Shown one piece after another: positions 23,305-35,167 of a DNA stretch of 64,000 bases. The DNA is from Capra hircus (Eukaryota; Chordata; Mammalia; Artiodactyla; Bovidae): NCBI RefSeq assembly GCF_001704415.2, contig NC_030820.1, forward strand, positions 40,778,036-40,842,035, written 5' to 3'. The position numbers and the translations under genes are program-made. Below the pieces are notes generated by a model. It searched no databases. It was not told the origin of the DNA and saw only the letters and a program-made list of their open reading frames with translations. Position 1 is the first letter of the stretch. The number at the start of each line of letters is the position of its first letter.

Positions 23305-23871
23305 AAGCCTGCCTCCTTCTGTTCCCCCTCAACTCTTCCATCCCCTCTCCACATAACCTCTTCTGAGATGCGTGAAAGGAAATTGTGCCTCTGTGCCCAG
23401 TAGATGCTTTCTACAGGTGCCCAGCAAGGATGCTCAAAGGGAGGTCATCTCGACACGTCAGTGTAAGATGGCAGCCTGTGCTCATGCTCATGTGACCGTG
23501 AGATATTTAAGTGGTCTTCCCCTAAGGGGAGTAGTTTAAATTCTATTTTTGTCTCTGTATTCTCTATAAGACCAGTTTTCTACAGGAACACATTCTTTTC
23601 TTGGTGAAAAAGAGAGTGAAACAATCAGCTATATTTAACGCGAGATGAACCTGACAGGTCATAGGCAGGCTTTCCATGGTCAGAGCTGGAGGCCTGCTGC
23701 CCCGTCTTTCAGACTGTGGGTGATTTTTAGAAACTGAATTGGTCGTCAGTGCTGAGCCATCAAGATGTTTTGCAGCTGACATGCCTGCTTCTTTAGAAAA
23801 CTCCTGGAAGGTCTGTCTACACAGCCCAGGGACCTAAACTTCTGGTCACTGTCCGAGGTCATTTAATAAAG
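23305..23871. other. Unique sequence, no feature seen
   Basis: I see no recognised repeat or exon. Confidence 0.45.
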
Positions 23872-24060
23872 GTGAAAGTGAAAGTGAAGTCACTCAGTAG
23901 TGTCCAACTCTTTGCGACCCAGTGGACTGTAGCCCACCATGCTTCTCTGTCCATGGGATTTTCCAGGTAAGAGTGCTGGAGTGGGTTGCCATTTCCTTCT
24001 CCAGAGGATCTTCCTGACCCAGGGATAAGACGCTTTGCCGTCTGAGCCACCAGGGAAGTC
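23872..24060 (-). mobile_element. Bov-tA SINE
   Basis: The minus-strand head GACTTCCCTGGTGGCTCAGA ends at 24060 and the GTGAAAGTGAAAGTGAAGTC tail lies at 23872. The internal part CTTATCCCTGGGTCAGGAAG is preserved. No unambiguous direct repeat. Confidence 0.93.
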
Positions 24061-26505
24061 TGTCAATTTGGTCATATAACTCCTTAGAAGAGGGGAGTGT
24101 GTCTCCCTCGCAGCCTGCCCCCGATGGTGGGAAGCAGTTGGTGGACCTAGCGGGAGGCTGTTTGCAGGAAGAGGTCGCTAGGCCATCGGGAGGTGAACAG
24201 ATGCTAAAGAAGTTTCACCAGATTGCTTAAAAGAGAAAGCGGCAGCCAGGTGGGTGGGCCCAGCCTCTTCAGGAGGAATCCAAGATCTCAGTACCTATCC
24301 AAAGCAAATCAAGCCTCAGGGCTGGGCGGGGGGCTCCAGCCTGCATCCAGGACCTTCCCTCGGGATTAAATGAAACTTAAACCTGCTAACTAAACACCAG
24401 CACAAAAACATCAGCACAGCCATTCACCTGGCATCAATCATGACTGACAGTCCACTGCAAGGAGGGAGCTCCAAGCGCTGGGGAACAAAGGCCAGGAGAG
24501 AAAGAAGGGAAAATTGTGAGAGGAAAGAGAATCTTCACCTCACAGGCTCGAGGGAGACCCAAAATGAAGGGAAACAGTTCCTGACAGGAAGGTGAACCCC
24601 AAATCAGGCTGAGGTTTTGTGGCGGACCTTGCACAGACCACCTTTGAATCTGATGCCAAGAAAGGTTCCACCCACGGGGACCTCCTGGCAGCAGGCGCTG
24701 GGCTCAATATCCCATTCATTCACTCGTTCCTTCCCCGCTTAGTCCATTCATTCATTCCACAGTGCATCCCAAGCGGCGCATACAGCGTGGCCAAGGCCAC
24801 ACCCCTGCTAAGAGAGGGGACAGAAGATGAGCGGGTGAGTGAGCACGTGGATACAGCGTTGAACATGGAGAGATGCTGTAGGAGAAACAGAACCCAGCAA
24901 GGGGCCGAAGGCATGTCCAGCTCAGCAGATCAGAGGAGCCTCCCAAACAGCAGGTCCTGCAGCTGAGAACAGGGGGCAGGAGCATTGTCAAATAACCATG
25001 AACAACAGGGACTTGACTGTGTTTGGTTTGAAGCAAAACAGCACTCTGGTTCCAGGTAAGGGCTGGCATCCTGACCACTAAGTGCCCCCACCCACTGAGT
25101 TTCCATGGGGAGAATCCCTGTGCAGGTTGGCCCACTGGCCTCCTACCCGCCCCTCAAATGCACCAGGTGGAGGTCTACCACAGGGCCTTTGCACCTGTCA
25201 TTCCTGGTTCAGTATCTGCCTTCTGGAAAACTGATCCCAGGCATCACGTATAATGCTAACCAACTTTCACCTTTTGGGACTCAACCTAGAGGTTTCATCT
25301 TTCCAGAATCTTTCCTTGGTTTCCTGGGTCCCTACCCCTTCCCTCAAGATGCAGATTTGGGTCAAGAGTCTTAAATAGTCTCTCTTAACACATAGAAGAT
25401 GCTCAATGAGGCTCCTTAAATTAAAATGCTACATCTCTAGATAACCAGTAAATGCAAGAGGTGAAACCCAAAACCAACCCACATACTCCCAAGTGCTCCT
25501 GCAGACACCCTTCTCCAGCCCCAATCTGTCCCAGCCTCACCTCCTGAAAGGGACTGCCCCCCACCTTTGGAGGACGTATTGATCAGTGCCCTCTGAGGGC
25601 AGTCCTCTTGACAATTTGGCTCTTCTCAGAAAAGCACAGCAAAAACAATTTTTCGAATTTAGACTAGCCTCTGTTGCTCAATAATAGCTGTTTTTCCTGG
25701 AAATATCTTTTGGGGAGATGTTAATTATCAATAGAGATCTTTTCCCAAACACAGGGGTATGTAGGCCCGAGCACACACTGACCCGTGAACTCTAACCTTT
25801 AAGGCTCAGGCCTTGAGTTTCAGTGTCTGGCCCTTTCCCTTGGGAATATCTGCTGGCAAAATGGCCTCCTCAAGTTCAAAAAGTACCCAAGCAAAGAACA
25901 CTAAGTCACATCTCTACATTTCAAAGACAAAAGGACTTAAAATAGACCTTTATTGGTCTGAACTTGAAGTTATTTTACCTGCGAATAAGTCAGATTAATT
26001 TCTTGGCCTGAACCCAAAGTAAACAGACTTGTGTTCACTGCATTTTAAGGTAAACGTGTCTCTCACAAATCTGCACAAGTTCAGGGGTAGCAAAGAGCTG
26101 ATAAGCCATTCAGGGGTGCATTAGTCATTTTCAGAAGGCATCTCTACCAGGAGGGTCATCTACCGAGCTGTGCAAGCACATCCCCCAGGAACTAAAACCA
26201 TACAAACGGAGAGATCTACTTCCTGTAAACAAATCAGAGCGAGGTAAAAATATTCTAGATGAAAAAAAGATTTTGTGATCTTTGGAGAAAGAAAGACGGC
26301 GTGATTGCTATTTTGTTCAAGACCACTGGAAAGAGGGCTTTGCTGAATGTTGAAGGAAATTCTAACCTCCAGGTGGGGAAGACAGCTGGAAAAGCCATTG
26401 CCAAATCCTCTCAATGAGCAGTGACTTTATACAGGCTTTGCTTGTTGATGGAGAAACGAGGCCAAGTCAACAGGAGCCTGAGAGTGGCCAGGTCTGCTAT
26501 CTCCT
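24061..26505. other. Unique sequence with weak ancient-repeat signals
   Basis: Around 24715-24760 the repeated CCATTCATTCA motif suggests an old dispersed repeat. At about 25145-25345 the text CAGGGCCTTTGCACCTGTC followed by TTTCATCTTTCCAGAATC resembles an L2 LINE fragment. Frames at 24619-24966 and 25105-25374 overlap these and have no domains. Confidence 0.4.
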
Positions 26506-26699
26506 GTGGCACAAGGCAGGAGACAAAAGAGATCCAGGTTCAATCCCGGGATCAGGAAGATCCCCTGGGATCCCACTCCAGGATTCTTGCCTGGAGAATT
26601 CCCATGGACAGAGGAGCCTGGTGGGCCACAGTCCATGGGGCCGCCAAGAGTCAGACACGACTGAAGCAACTTAGCGTGCACACATACACGTGGCACAAG
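26506..26699 (+). mobile_element. 5'-truncated Bov-tA SINE with target-site duplication
   Basis: The tRNA-derived head is cut; the copy begins at GCAGGAGACAAAAGAG and keeps the BovA body and a TGCACACATACAC tail. GTGGCACAAG flanks it at 26506-26515 and 26690-26699, so the truncation happened at insertion rather than by later deletion. Confidence 0.94.
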
Positions 26700-27527
26700 A
26701 AGGCATGAAATGTTCTGAGATGGGATGGATGGCCACTCTTAAATTTCTTTCCCTTGGGCTTCATGATGCTGCTTTGACACATCTCAAATGCAGGGTTGGA
26801 AATGGAGCTCACAGCCCCATTATCACACGCATCTGCACACAGTTACCAAGGTACTCTAAAGATAGAAGTGGGAGGGGATGGGGAGGAGGGGAATGGAACA
26901 CAGTCTCCACCTCCGTCATGTGCAGCCAGGTCCAGGCAGAGGCTGGAGGATGCAGTATATGGAAGTCCCAGGCAGGTGCTCGAGAACAGCTGTCTCCTGC
27001 ACAAAGAGCACCCATGAAGGCCATGGCTCATTGTACAATTATATTTACCTTCATTGTCTTCTGGGCATCACTCACATGATTCATTACTGCCCAGAAAACA
27101 TTTCAGTTCATGTAAAAAAAAAAGGGGGGGGGGTTGGTTTTTCATGTTCTCCTCATGGAGCAGCAATAAGCTCTTTCGGAATTAAGGAAACCAGCAGTTT
27201 CCAGGTAAAGTTCTGAAAGGCTCTTCCCCTAAAGTAGTTGTAATTTATAAACTATTGGGAAAATGAAATGAGAGGCTGATGAAACGAACTCTTCCCAACT
27301 GATTTCACATCTCAATTTGATCAATAAAGCATTTAACAAAATTTGAGTTTGGCATGGCAAAGGGAGATACTGAGGAAAGCAGCAACAGAGAAGATCTTCA
27401 TGATACATACCTCCAGACCCCAGCCTCACACCTTTAGCATAATCAAAATGGAATGACTCCCACTTTTATTTAATAGGGAAATTTCATGAACATAAAAATA
27501 TGCCAAGTTTTCTGGAAGTCACATTGC
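26700..27527. other. Unique sequence with an A10G10 block
   Basis: No gene is recognised. Ten A at 27114-27123 are followed directly by ten G at 27124-27133, an unusual homopolymer junction. Confidence 0.5.
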
Positions 27528-27822
27528 AACTTACCTCTGCTGCTGCTGCTAAGTTGCTTCAGTCATGTCCAACTCTGTGCAACTCCATAGATGGCAGCCC
27601 ACCCGGCTCCCCCATCCCTGGGATTTTCCAGGCAAGAACACTGGAGTGGGTTGCCATTTCCTTCTCCAATGCATGAAAGTGAAAAGTGAAGGTAAAGTCA
27701 CTCAGTCATGTCTGACTCTTAGCGACCCCAGGGACTGCAGCCTACCAGGCTCCTCCATCCATGGGACTTTCCAGGCAAGAGTACTGGAGTGGGGTACCAT
27801 TGCCTTCTCCGAACTTACCTCT
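27528..27822 (-). mobile_element. BovA2 dimeric SINE with 11-bp target-site duplication
   Basis: Two BovA monomers in minus orientation, with the (CTG)n run at 27537-27550 as the tail. AACTTACCTCT flanks it exactly at 27528-27538 and 27812-27822. A 131-codon frame spanning it is a chance frame through the SINE. Confidence 0.96.
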
Positions 27823-30330
27823 AAGAAACTACATTTTATTAGGCTTTGTCATTGCATCAAAAAAGAATATCCACAAAAATCTGTACAGGCTCTTAAAACA
27901 CTCCTTCCTTTCCCAACAATGATCTGTATAAGAACAGCTTTTCTTTACATACAGAAATAACATAACACAACAGAATGAATGCAGAAACAGAAATGAGAAA
28001 CCATGTGTCTTCATTAAGCCAGATGTTAAGGGGATATGCAAAAATGAAAAAAAAAAAAGCCACTGTTATCCTTAAATGTTTCTGTTTAGGAAAATATAGT
28101 CATTTTGGTTAAAAAAAAATAGGTTTTTGGTGTTAACATTTCATGGGTTTATCAATTATTTTGAGATATTAATAAATATTTTTATAGCTTGTGTTTCAAG
28201 CTCTAATAAAGCTCTAATGTGCTAAATATCACTATCAAAAAATGTTGCCCATATAAACTAAAGCTCTTTGGGGTGTTCAGGAATTTTTAAAAACGTAAAG
28301 CAGCTCCAAGAGCAAAGTTTGAGAACAGTCGATGTCTAAGTTCTTGTCCAACTTTTTATAAATAGAGTTGGCAATGCTGGTCTGCAAAGATCTTTCTGTC
28401 AGTTCCAATTACAGAAAAGTCAAGATCTTTAAGGAATCTGAGGAGTCCGGGAAGGGTTTCCACACCAGCCTGTTAGTCAAGTTCCAAGTTTAGTCCCTTG
28501 ACTGAAAGCTCTTCCATGGTCTCAGCCAAGTCTGTCCAATGGGGCAGAGGCTTAGTCTTACTAACCCTTCTCCCAAGCAGCCCCTTTTCCTTTTAAGGAA
28601 GGAATCTCTATGCCTAGGTGATTGCATCAGGGAGGGGCACACACACTTCAGGTCCCAAGGACACACTTCCTGTGAGGTCCATCTTTTCACACAGGTTTTC
28701 TCTAACTCCGCCTTCAGATAAGGGCAATTCCAAGAGCAGACACAAAGCAAGTCCCAGCCCCCGGCCCTATTCTGCAGGAACTAGTGAAGAAATGAAACTA
28801 TGGAAGGATTTCCCTGCGAGAAACACTTTGCATCTCTGTGGATTCCTTGAGCTGATGAGCTGGAGCTGGAGGACGTGCCAGCAGGAGGCCCCATCACCAG
28901 ATCCTGCAGGGTCCACCCTATCTGTTTGCTCATATATACCGATATATGATACATATACACCTATATTTGAAAATATGTCCCCCAGAGGGATGTTTAATGA
29001 ATATTAGTTTCTTTTCAGATCCTGATCTTCTTCCACCAAATTTTTCTTTTTCTTCTTCTGTCCTGGGTAGTCGTATAGACTTGAAGACCCATTGGCTGAC
29101 GTGGTCACAGAGAAGAAAAGACAATGAAGGCTCCTACCTCTGAGTGAGGGCAGGTGACAGATGAATGGAGCTCCTGGGGATTGTGTGTAAAGGGATACAC
29201 CTGCCGAAGGTGGTTAACAAGAGATGTATTTCTATACAGGGAACTGCCATAAATCAGAAAGAGATAAAAGCATTTAAAAACAACAAAGCAGGCCATATTT
29301 TTTGAGTAATTGAGCCCAGTTTTAGAAAACAAGAAATGTCTGTGTCTGTCCTTGTCTTTCAACCATTACTCTCTGTTTGGTTAAGCTATACAAACATCAG
29401 GACTCTGATGTAAAAGACTTTTCTTTTGTGCATTGCACATAAATGTCTTTAATCTTTTGAATTAGGAATTTATTGGTTGGGTCTTCCAGGGTAAATTCAG
29501 TGAAGTTCTGAAATGTTTTCCTCCGAAAAGAAAGAGAGGGAGGAGGCAGAGAAGGGTCAGGGAGGCTCAAACCTTAACCCTCAGCCCCAAGAAAAATGCT
29601 TTACTGGCACAGGAGAGTAAGGGAGAGTCCAGCTGGTCTTTAGCCAGCTGAAATCTGGGACCCAGGGGCATGTGCCTTGGGTCAGGCCAGGGTAAAGGGA
29701 CTGCAGTGCAGGTGACCAGTTGCAAGTGAAGGTCTTTCCTTGGGATTTCAACAGAAATAGGCAAACAAGCTCATGAGACAAGGGTTAAGCCTCACGGCTG
29801 TGCTCTGTCCATTGGCTTTGGTCCTTCTTTCTTCTGACCCTTTCTATGATGCCTCGGTGAAGGCCACATCACAGTCTGGCAGTTACCCATAGTTGGCCCA
29901 TGACTTGGGGTTCAGCCAACTCCCCTCCCTTCCATGGGCTCCTGAGGACGGATAGGAGCCCCGTGAGCAGCTGGGAGACAGACTGAGCAGAGGCTGCTGT
30001 TTCTGTGTTCTTTTCTGTCCCCCTCCTGCCATGCCCACTCCCTGCCCGATCCCAACATCGGCCTTTCCAGCCCCACGAAAAGATTTCATGTGGAATGAAG
30101 GTCTCTAGAAGGCAGTTGAACTCATTACAGGTTTGCTTGGCTGTTTTCACATGAGGGGTAAAGTTATAATGAAATTTAACTGAATTAAATTGAATGAAAT
30201 TTTAAGACCTGAAAAGGTCTTTATCTTAATACTCAAGACTCTCAGAACTTGCATTTTTCTTTCCCCCTGGGAGTTTTCAAAACATAACTCTCTGTGAGAT
30301 GTCACCTAAAGGACTGCTGGGAACTGGGTG
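27823..30330. other. Unique sequence, no gene recognised
   Basis: AT-rich at 28040-28300 and more balanced afterwards. Frames at 28490-29007 and 29869-30150 lack recognisable domains or paired splice sites. Short TA-rich runs occur near 28930-28975. Confidence 0.45.
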
Positions 30331-30755
30331 TATGGGTTTGCCAGAGCTGCTGTAACAAACACCACAGACTGGACAGCTTAAACCGTAGAAATGTGAGGTC
30401 TCTCATTTTCGGTGGGCAAAACTGAGAAGTCTGAGATCAAGGTGTGGGCACAATTACTTCCTCCCAAGTCTGTGAATTTGTTTGTCCTCCCTCCCAGCAC
30501 CTGGTGGTTTGCTGGCCTTGTTTGGGGCTCCTTGGCTTGTCAATATATCACCCCCATCTCTGCCTTCCTGCTCACATGGCATTTCCCCTCCTGCCATGAT
30601 GGTTTGGGTGGCCCATCTGCTCCAATGTGACCTCATCTTAAACTCAATGTACCTGCAATTACCCTATTTCTATCAAAAAATCACATTCTGAGGTTCAGGG
30701 TGTTGGAAATTCAAAGCATAAATGTGGTAGGAATCCAGTTCAATCCTTCAGCCCA
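30331..30755 (-). mobile_element. MLT1/MaLR-like LTR fragment
   Basis: TTTGCCAGAGCTGCTGTAAC, CACCACAGACTGG and later TCACATGGCATTTCCC match the reverse complement of ERVL-MaLR LTRs, whose sense end reads …GCAGCCC-type sequence. The right edge (TCAATCCTTCAGCCCAC) is the LTR 5' side. It is a solo, diverged fragment with no internal retroviral genes. Confidence 0.65.
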
Positions 30756-31227
30756 CGACATGTGGTGGCGAATCAGTGTGTGTGTGCTCAAACTCCCTCC
30801 CCACACAAGCGCAGACACAGGTTGATCATATAGTGTGTTGTGATGGTGGATGGCATGTTGGAGGAAAGTGGGGTGACAAGCTATCCTGGTTTGTCAAGAC
30901 TGAGAGGGTTCCTGGGAGGTGGAACTTTTGGTCCTAAAACCCACAAAAGTCCAGGACAAACAAGGACGAGTTGATCACCCAAGGGAAATTGTAACAAAAA
31001 CACCCACAGAAAATCATCAATTCATGCCAAGTTCACAATTCTATCAAACTGAGACTTTTGACTGAAGAAAGATTCATAGGTTGTTAGGATTTGGAGTCAT
31101 CTTAGGGATCTGTCTGAGGGGCTTGGAGGGGTGGAATGCCTGTCTGTAACCCCACCCCACATACACAGAACACTGCCCAGGCCTGACCTTAAGCAGCTTC
31201 TTAAGGAAACCAGTGGATGGAAATATT
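30756..31227. other. Unique sequence, no feature seen
   Basis: I see no recognised repeat or exon. Confidence 0.4.
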
Positions 31228-31290
31228 CAATCCTATTCCGTAGGGTTGCAAAGAGTCGGACATGACTAAAGTGACTTAGCATGCGTGTAC
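31228..31290 (+). mobile_element. BovA SINE 3' remnant
   Basis: GGGTTGCAAAGAGTCGGACA followed by GACTTAGCATGCGTGTACATG is the last ~60 bases of a BovA-type SINE. Confidence 0.8.
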
Positions 31291-31314
31291 ATGTATGTAA
31301 AGAAAACCTTTTTT

Positions 31315-31460
31315 AGTTATATGGCAAGTGAAAGTGAAGTCGCTTGGTCGTGTCCGACTCTTTGCGATCCGGACTGTAGCCCACCAAGCTCCTCTATCCA
31401 TGGGATTCTCCAGGCAAGAATACTGGAGTGGGTTGCCATTTCCTTCTCCAAGTTATATGG
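31315..31460 (-). mobile_element. BovA monomer SINE with 10-bp target-site duplication
   Basis: Only one BovA unit is present, from AAGTGAAAGTGAAGTCGC to CATTTCCTTCTCC. AGTTATATGG at 31315-31324 recurs at 31451-31460. It faces the BovA remnant 35 bases upstream in the opposite orientation. Confidence 0.95.
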
Positions 31461-31933
31461 AGAGCGACATAAAAATCTATATAGCAACATTTAGAAAATT
31501 GTATCGAAAATGTTAACAAATTGAATGTAGACAGTTATGGAAAGAGCTGTGTAGGGACAAGCATGCCTCAAAGGTAAAGGGATTCCCAGGAGAAAACTAT
31601 AGAGGATGGTATAAATGTTGCATCAGGGGAAAAAAAAGAAAGAGTGAGTTTATTCCAAGCTTGTTCAGAACACTGGATCTCATTTACCCTAGCTTGAACC
31701 CTACAGCCAGAAAATCTGGGTTTGAACCATCTGCAGTGACCTCTCTACCCTGAGGCTCAGACCCTCCCGTACTGAGGATGGAGGAGTGCAGACCCCCCCA
31801 CTGGCCTTGAACCACTCCCTCCCACTTCCATCCATGCTGTGCCTTCAGGGGTGACCAGAAGTTTCCCAAAAGCTGAGCCTGTAACTCTAAGTCTTACAGC
31901 TTCAAATTATTTGGCAGGAGTATGGGGTGAGGA
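31461..31933. other. Unique sequence, no feature seen
   Basis: I see no recognised repeat or exon. Confidence 0.45.
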
Positions 31934-32605
31934 CAGTTCAGTTCAGTTCAGTCGCTCAGTCGACTCTTTGCGACCCCATGGACTGCAGCAGGCCAGGCTT
32001 CCCTGTCCATCACCAACTCCCAGAGCTTGCTCTAACTCATGTCCATCACATTGGTGATGCCACCCAGCATCTCATCCTCTGTCGTCCCCTTCTCCTGCCT
32101 TCCATCTTTCCCAGCAAAAGGGTCTTTTCTAAGGAGTCGGTTCTTTGCATCAGGTGGCCAAAGTATTGGAGTTTCAGCTTCAGCATCAGTACTTCCAAGA
32201 AATATTCAGGACTGATTTCCTTTAGGATGGACTGGTTCGATCTCCTCACTGTCCAACGGACTCTTAAGAGTCTTTTCCAAAGCCACAGTTCAAAAGAACT
32301 GATTCTTTGGCACTCAGCTTTCTTTATGGTCCAACTCTCACATCCATACATGACTACTGGAAAAACCATAGCTGTGACTAGATGGACCTTTGTTGGCTAA
32401 GTAATGTCTCTGCTTTTTAATATGCTATCTAGGTTGGTCATAGCTTTCCTTCCAAGGAGCAAGCGTCTTTTAATTTCATGGCTGCAGTTACCACCTACAG
32501 TGATTTTGGAACCCAAGAAAATAAAGTCTGTTACTGTTTCTATTGTTTCTCCATCTATTTGCCATGAAGTGAGGGGACCAGACACCATGATCTTAGCTTT
32601 GGAAA
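31934..32605 (-). mobile_element. BovB LINE 3' fragment, longest in the window
   Basis: About 670 bases of BovB in minus orientation, from the TTCAGTTCAGTTCAG terminus to ACCATGATCTTAGCTTT. The minus strand keeps a 107-codon open stretch at 32046-32369 with YGCESWTIKKAE, RRSNQSILKEISPEY and LKLQYFGHLMQR, the C-terminal part of the RTE reverse transcriptase. Endonuclease and catalytic reverse-transcriptase domains are absent, so the copy is inactive. Confidence 0.95.
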
Positions 32606-33145
32606 AGGAGACAGAGGAGTAGGTGTCACTAGGCAGTGGCTACTGGGGGCCACCAGGACCCTGGAGAGGAAACTGGGGTCTGTGCCTCACAGCTCCCCTC
32701 CCAAAGCCTCACCCCCAGACCCTCTTCACTGTCAGGGGGCAGTCTCGGGGGCTTCCCAGCCAACAGATAAGGGAGAAAAGGCCAGGGTGGAGGCATGGGG
32801 AAGAGCAAACTACATAGCCCTGGGGAGACGAGGCCATTCTGGGTGCCGCTACCCACACCTGCAGCCCCCAGACTTAAGGATCTGGGGCCACCTTCTCATC
32901 CTTCCGGCTCCCCTCACCCCCTCCTCCCCTACACCCAGCATCACCCTCACTCCCCAACCCACAGCCTGAGCCCTCAACTCCTGCCTGTCAGCTGGAGTTC
33001 TCCCCATGTGGGGCCCCTCACCTCCTGGCTCCCCTTTTGCCCCAGCCTCCTGGGTGCTGCATGTGGTATCCACCCTTCTCTGAGAAATCCTAGTACTTCT
33101 CAGATACCACCTCCTCCACAAAGCCTTCTGTGATCCCAGTCCTAC
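32606..33145. other. GC-rich sequence with L2-like end
   Basis: C-rich on the plus strand, producing several overlapping open frames. The segment at 33080-33140 (AGATACCACCTCCTCCACAA, then AGCCTTCTGTGATCCC) resembles an L2 fragment. No gene is recognised. Confidence 0.4.
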
Positions 33146-33372
33146 CCCACAAACACACACACACTCCCCCACCATCACCACCACAAACAATCTGTGCATG
33201 CATGTACCAGGCCACACACATCACACATCCCACACACATACGACACATAACACTACACACACACCCCTCATACCACCCTCCATCACACAGACACATATAC
33301 CCATTACATACCCTCACATACATATCCCACACATACAGTACACACACCACCCACCACACACACCCCACCAGC
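33146..33372. repeat. Imperfect CA-rich tract
   Basis: About 225 bases of variants on CACACA, CACACATAC and CACACCC, with no single fixed unit. The 139-codon plus-strand and 150-codon minus-strand frames over it are low-complexity artefacts (His/Thr/Pro-rich and Cys/Val-rich). Confidence 0.9.
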
Positions 33373-34512
33373 CACCTCCTGTTTCCTGTGGTATTTTGCT
33401 TAGAGGTCTGTGACTTTGTGACAGTTACTTCTCTGCCCTCCCAACTTTGCCTTACTCGGGCCTTGAGCAAGTTCTTTGCCACATTAAATTTTCTTCCCCC
33501 AAAACAAATCAGGGTCACATGCATGGTGGCCTCAGTGAACATGAGGTGAATTCAACCTGATACAATAACATTGGAGTTAATCTAACAGGTTGGAGAAATG
33601 CAGGGTGGTGGGAACCCCAGACCGCAGGGAAAGCAAGCTGGGCATGAGCTCCACCTGAAGGACAGGGCACCCACGGGCCCACACCCCAACTTCAGGACGG
33701 CCACACAAGAAGTCCGTGTGGGTCTATGGATGCTAAGGCCCCGCTGATGGCCGCCTCCCTGGGTTTGAGGATGCGGGGCTCACACATCAGGCCAGGGCTG
33801 GGCCTGGAGTTGAGGGGCTTTGCGCTTCAGCCTGCAAATTAATAATGGATCATCAGGTGTGTTTATGTGGAAAAACCGTCACATGCTGCAAATGAGCCAG
33901 GTACGTGGCATCTCCCTCATCGGGAATTCCGCACACAGCTGGATGCACTCGCAAATTCACAATTCAGAATTAATTGGTTTTTAGGCCATGCATTTAGGTC
34001 AGATCAACCAGACACTCCATTTCCTGTGGTGAAAAGAAATTAAGTCAATTCCCACCCCCCACCCCCCCGCCGCCAGACCCCTGGCACTCATCTCGCAGGC
34101 CTGGCAAGCCGGCACTCTGAAAGCAGGGAGGAAGCCAACCTTTAAAGGCATTCTCATTATCTCTCCGGGAGATGTCATTAAGTACTGTAAACATGTCCTG
34201 AATGAGTCCATGTCACAAAGACTGCAAAGTATTTAGAGAATAAAAACCTATAAGTGCCCAAGTGAGATAAAACAAGGAGGGGGAGAAAAGGGGAGAGGAG
34301 ATACTCAAAAAAAAAAAAAAAAAGGAAAGAAAGACAAGTAAAAGAAAAGGACTTCTTGACCAACAGTTGAGGGAAATATGGGGATGAAAAGGTAAATTTG
34401 GTCTGAGGAGCTTTTACCTGGGGGTTGAGTCGGAGAAGCAGGGACAGAACCCACCTGGTCTAAGGGCTTGCTGTCCCTGGTCCCAGGCTCCTTGCAGACA
34501 TCACCAGTCGGT
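33373..34512. other. Repeat-free unique sequence, possible conserved element
   Basis: The part 33835-34010 contains several TAAT-type motifs (CAAATTAATAATGG, CAGAATTAATTGG) in non-repetitive sequence, a texture common in conserved developmental enhancers. A C-rich run lies at 34050-34073 and a 17-nt A run near 34306-34322. No exon is recognised. Confidence 0.35.
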
Positions 34513-34659
34513 CACATCGATGTTGCCCACTGAATCCAAACCTGGTAGACATTGCTCATCAATCACATCCATCTTCCTTTCAAAATCTACCCTGGCAGAC
34601 ATTGCTACTCAATCACACCTATTTGCCCTCTGAATCCAGACCTGGTGGATATCACTAAA

Positions 34660-35167
34660 TGACCACACCCATCTTTTTTTTTTTCTTCCCCTCTCTCAGC
34701 TTTCATGAGCTATATTTGATGGATGACCTAGTATAAGCTTAAGGTGTACAAAGTGTACAATTTGATTCATTTACAAATTGCAAACTGAGTCCAACTATAG
34801 GATTAGTTACCACCTCTATCCCATCACACAGTTACCACTTCTTTATCATGATAAGAACATTTTGGGGGGACTTCCCTGGTGGTCCAGTGGTTAAGAATCT
34901 GCCTTGCAATGCAGGGAAGGTGGGTTTGATCCCTAGCAGGGTAACTAAGATCCCTCATGCTGCAAACCAACTAAGCCCACTTGCCACAACTACTGAGCCC
35001 TCATGCTCCCTGGAGCTCTAGCCACAACTAGAGAGTCCAGAGTCCATGTGCCATGACCTAAGATCCCACATGGCGCAATGAAGACAGACACAATCAAATA
35101 AAATAAATAATTTTTAAAAATTTCAGATCTACTGTCTTAGCAACAGTCAAGTGATCACACCCATCTT
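34660..35167 (-). mobile_element. L1M-type 3' fragment with target-site duplication, hosting a CHR SINE
   Basis: Starting with its A-tail (T run from 34674) the L1 reads TTAAGGTGTACAAAGTGTAC, CACCTCTATCCCATCAC and, after the SINE, GATCTACTGTCTTAGCAAC. TGACCACACCCATCTT at 34660-34675 recurs with one mismatch at 35152-35167. The element is a short, 5'-truncated copy inserted inside a minisatellite unit. Confidence 0.88.
34867..35120 (+). mobile_element. CHR-type SINE nested in L1
   Basis: GGACTTCCCTGGTGGTCCAG head, AACTAAGATCCCTCATGCTG, CACAACTACTGAGCC and an AAATAAAATAAATAA tail mark a CHR SINE. It interrupts L1 between GATAAGAACATTTT and CAGATCTACTG, so it is the youngest of the three layers here. 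Confidence 0.9.

Noticed and set aside
27565..27960. 131-codon plus-strand frame
   Set aside because: It runs through a minus-strand BovA2 SINE. Similar peptides recur wherever this SINE occurs.
31927..32400. 157-codon plus-strand frame
   Set aside because: It is the antisense of a BovB copy; the meaningful frame is on the minus strand.
33130..33549. Open frames of 139 and 150 codons on opposite strands
   Set aside because: They are produced by the CA-rich low-complexity tract and have His/Thr/Pro- or Cys/Val-rich translations.
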